Made by a program: the position numbers and the translations under genes
The notes under the pieces: model-generated
The model's database searches: none
What the model saw: only the letters and a program-made list of their open reading frames with translations
Told to the model about the DNA's origin: nothing
In this document: piece after piece, positions 62,334-64,000 of the stretch
Layout: every line of letters starts with the position of its first letter
How positions within the stretch are numbered: the stretch's first letter is position 1
Source: Candidatus Poribacteria bacterium
GTDB taxonomy: Bacteria; Poribacteria; WGA-4E; WGA-3G
DNA: 64,000 nt
Reading direction: 5' to 3'
Assembly (NCBI GenBank): GCA_958295815.1
Contig: OY282374.1
Location: 1-64,000 of the forward strand

Positions 62334-62599
62334 ACATTGGAGTAAATCTTAGCTTGTGAGCAGCCAGAAACGTTCCGATAGAGTTAAAATCGGGTTGATT
62401 AGGAAAGTGGTAAATTTAGAGGTGATTTTCACCTGTATGTCCGCGTGGATGCACTTTTAACGGGTTCAACGAGTTTAACTCAATGGATCACAGGTGTTTA
62501 AATCTCGTTTTCGCTTGAGAATTCAGAAATATTTTTTGATTTTAGTGCTTAGGAGTTTCTGGGATATGTAGAATGGGAAGAAACAGGAGGAAAGGCGGT

Positions 62600-63919
62600 T
62601 TATTGGGTTTCAGGGTGATCTATGCGGGCAACAGGAGGAAGATTACTGAGTACCTCGGCGTAGATTTGTCGAAGGGGGATGTTGTTTTGTTCGGCGAGCC
62701 GTTTGCAATCTTCATATTCTGGGACAGTTTTGATAAGCGTACCGTTGAGATACCCGCGTTTCGCTTGGATCGCGCCCCACTGCGTTTCGACTTGTATAAA
62801 ATCTCGACGCAGCTTGACCCGATCTGCAGAAGAGAGTCGGACACCGAATGTCGTGGTTTCTGTAAGAAGTAGTTCGATGAGTGCGTCCCGACAGACAGTC
62901 GGACAGAGGACGGTGATCTGCGTTGCCGGTCTATTCTTCTTCATGAAGGTAGGTGTAAGAAAAACATCAAGGGCACCTTTTTCAAAGAGTTGTGTCGTGA
63001 CGTACCCAGTAATTTCGGGTGACATATCGTCTACATTGGTTTCGATGATGTCAACGCTATCGGTTTCAGCGTGATGATGCGTTTTATGTGAATCGCTGTC
63101 GGAGATTTTTTCACCGAGGCAGAGGCGGAGGAGGTTTGGACGTTGTTCAAGGTCCCGTGTACCGGCACCATATCCGACGCGATCCAACCGCATGTGCGGC
63201 ATGACTCCGAATTCTTGTGATAGGGTTGTAATGAGAGCTGCGCCAGTCGGCGTGACCAATTCCTTCGGAATATCGGTTTGTTGTATTGGGACGCCTTGTA
63301 GGAGTTCCATCGTGCCGGGGACAGGCACGGGCATGAGACCGTGTGCGCATCGGACGAAACCTCTGCCGAGAGAGAGCGGTGAGGCGTAAACTGCGTCGAC
63401 TTCCAGGTGTGCTAAACCGATAACCGATCCGACGATGTCCACGATTGAGTCGATTCCGCTTACCTCGTGGAGATGAACTTTCGCTTTGGTGGTGTTGTGG
63501 ACCTTTGCCTCCGCATCGGCGAGCCTGTCAAAGACATTTTTCGTGGTGTCCCGAATCTCCGAATCTAAATCGCTGTCATCGAGCAATTTGAAAATTTCTG
63601 AGAGATGACGACTCGGTCCGTGCTCGTGATGATCGTGGTGATGTCCATGGCTATGATTATGTTCGTGATGGTGGTGTCCATGGTTGTGGTCATGTTCTTG
63701 CGGATCATCGGCGTGTGCTGGGTGCACTTCCACAATCGCTCGGGTGCCGGTGATGCCGTGTTTTACTGCCTTTTCAAAGTGCAAGCTAAACTCGGCATCA
63801 AGTTTGAGGGTCGCCAGTCCGGTTGTGAGGACTTCCGATGGCACCCCTGCATCGACAAGGGCACCGAGTGTCATATCGCCGCTGATGCCTGAGAAGCAGT
63901 CGAAGTAGGCGATTTTCAC
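62600..63919 (-). CDS. larC: Nickel insertion protein LarC (nickel-pincer cofactor synthesis)
   Basis: A 439-residue protein that inserts nickel into the pincer nucleotide cofactor of LarA-type racemases. It begins MKIAYFDCFSGISGDMTLGA, the family signature, and carries a His/Asp-rich metal-binding stretch (about 75-105; NHGHHHHEHNHSHGHHHDHH). DSIVDIVGSVIGLAHL (about 155-170) and VDIIETNVDDMSPEITGYVT (about 287-306) are further markers. In some bacteria larC is split by a programmed frameshift; here the two parts are one frame. The start is GTG at 63919 with AAGGAG nine bases upstream. A DUF2088 (LarA-like) gene lies at 53353; larB and larE are not seen. Confidence 0.95.
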   Translation of the reverse strand: MKIAYFDCFSGISGDMTLGALVDAGVPSEVLTTGLATLKLDAEFSLHFEKAVKHGITGTRAIVEVHPAHADDPQEHDHNHGHHHHEHNHSHGHHHDHHEHGPSRHLSEIFKLLDDSDLDSEIRDTTKNVFDRLADAEAKVHNTTKAKVHLHEVSGIDSIVDIVGSVIGLAHLEVDAVYASPLSLGRGFVRCAHGLMPVPVPGTMELLQGVPIQQTDIPKELVTPTGAALITTLSQEFGVMPHMRLDRVGYGAGTRDLEQRPNLLRLCLGEKISDSDSHKTHHHAETDSVDIIETNVDDMSPEITGYVTTQLFEKGALDVFLTPTFMKKNRPATQITVLCPTVCRDALIELLLTETTTFGVRLSSADRVKLRRDFIQVETQWGAIQAKRGYLNGTLIKTVPEYEDCKRLAEQNNIPLRQIYAEVLSNLPPVARIDHPETQ

Positions 63920-63942
63920 GTCGTTACGCTCCTTCTGTGTTT

Positions 63943-64000
63943 TTAGGAATCCTGAAGCAACTGTTGTAGCAAAGATTTAGAGTCGTGGCGTTTGAGTTTG
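63943..64000 (-). CDS. C-terminal tail of a protein cut by the right edge
   Basis: A minus-strand frame enters from the right edge and ends with TAA at 63945-63943, 24 bases before the larC start. The visible end reads KLKRHDSKSLLQQLLQDS. It is too short to identify, but the spacing suggests an upstream gene in the larC operon. Confidence 0.4.
   Translation of the reverse strand, partial: KLKRHDSKSLLQQLLQDS

Larger units (their letters stand above)
62161..62599. other. Intergenic region between permease and larC genes
   Basis: About 440 bp between the start of the permease gene and the end of larC. Apart from the promoter and palindrome near 62173-62206 and the 17-base repeat at 62317-62333 I see no feature; frames here are short and without start signals. 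Confidence 0.6.

Overview
The window reads as a stretch of bacterial chromosome from an uncultivated marine or sponge-associated lineage. Candidatus Poribacteria is the best guess. This is inference from gene content: a phytanoyl-CoA dioxygenase, several xylose-isomerase-like sugar epimerases, a DUF2961/GH172 protein, a formylglycine sulfatase, a LamG protein, DUF6785-type membrane proteins, and an extracytoplasmic-function (ECF) sigma factor with a very long C-terminal extension. Coding density is high on both strands. I see no transposase, prophage, CRISPR array, rRNA or tRNA gene. Where promoters can be read they fit TTGNNN - 16/17 bp - TATNNT, and most genes have an AGGAG-type ribosome binding site.

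Layout. 1-10325 (minus): an apparent operon. It starts with a 2448-residue envelope protein (LysM, Ca-loop repeats, degenerate M28 peptidase, long helical region, FtsX-type permease), followed by a 62-residue membrane protein, an OPT-like permease and a soluble protein cut by the left edge. A XRE regulator is divergent at 10721. 11242-22897 (minus): dehydrogenase, nucleotidyltransferase, PhyH dioxygenase, DUF350 protein, a GH172-type protein coupled to a 1331-residue multidomain protein, two sugar isomerases and a galactonate-dehydratase-like enolase, with a 56-bp tandem repeat. 23361-27721 (plus): a sigma factor fused through a membrane segment to an extracellular C-type lectin domain, then a secreted lectin paralogue and a lipoprotein paralogue. 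27737-32886: pyrB carrying a PyrI-type zinc domain, pyrD with a leaderless-looking promoter, a DUF6785 protein, a small membrane protein and an M50B-like peptidase. 33013-40015 (plus): aroC, a CHAD domain split over two genes, a ROK kinase, a 559-residue protein that may be a tunnel-type triphosphate enzyme, an epimerase and an Ldh2 dehydrogenase. 40019-42805 (minus): UgpC/MalK-type ATPase, TlpA-like thioredoxin, conserved hypothetical.

43574-49543 (plus) is a translation block: infC, which appears to start at AUA, then rpmI, rplT, a T-box riboswitch with a UUC (Phe) specifier, pheS, pheT and a UbiE/MenG methyltransferase. 49572-57998 holds an HDAC-family deacetylase, a solitary N6-adenine methyltransferase, a LamG protein, then a plus-strand run of a LarA-like DUF2088 protein, a UbiA/MqnP-type prenyltransferase, a sugar isomerase and a sulfatase. 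58213-64000 holds a GT2 glycosyltransferase, recQ, a MacB/FtsX permease, larC and the tail of one more gene.

How the genes fit together. The sugar isomerases, GH172-type protein, dehydratase, sulfatase, epimerase, ROK kinase and MalK-type ATPase suggest breakdown of sulfated or complex carbohydrates. MenG and the MqnP-like enzyme point to menaquinone, and larC with the DUF2088 protein to nickel-pincer-cofactor chemistry. The strongest candidates for undescribed biology are the membrane-tethered sigma factor/lectin locus (23361-27721) and the giant LysM/M28/FtsX operon (1-10325).
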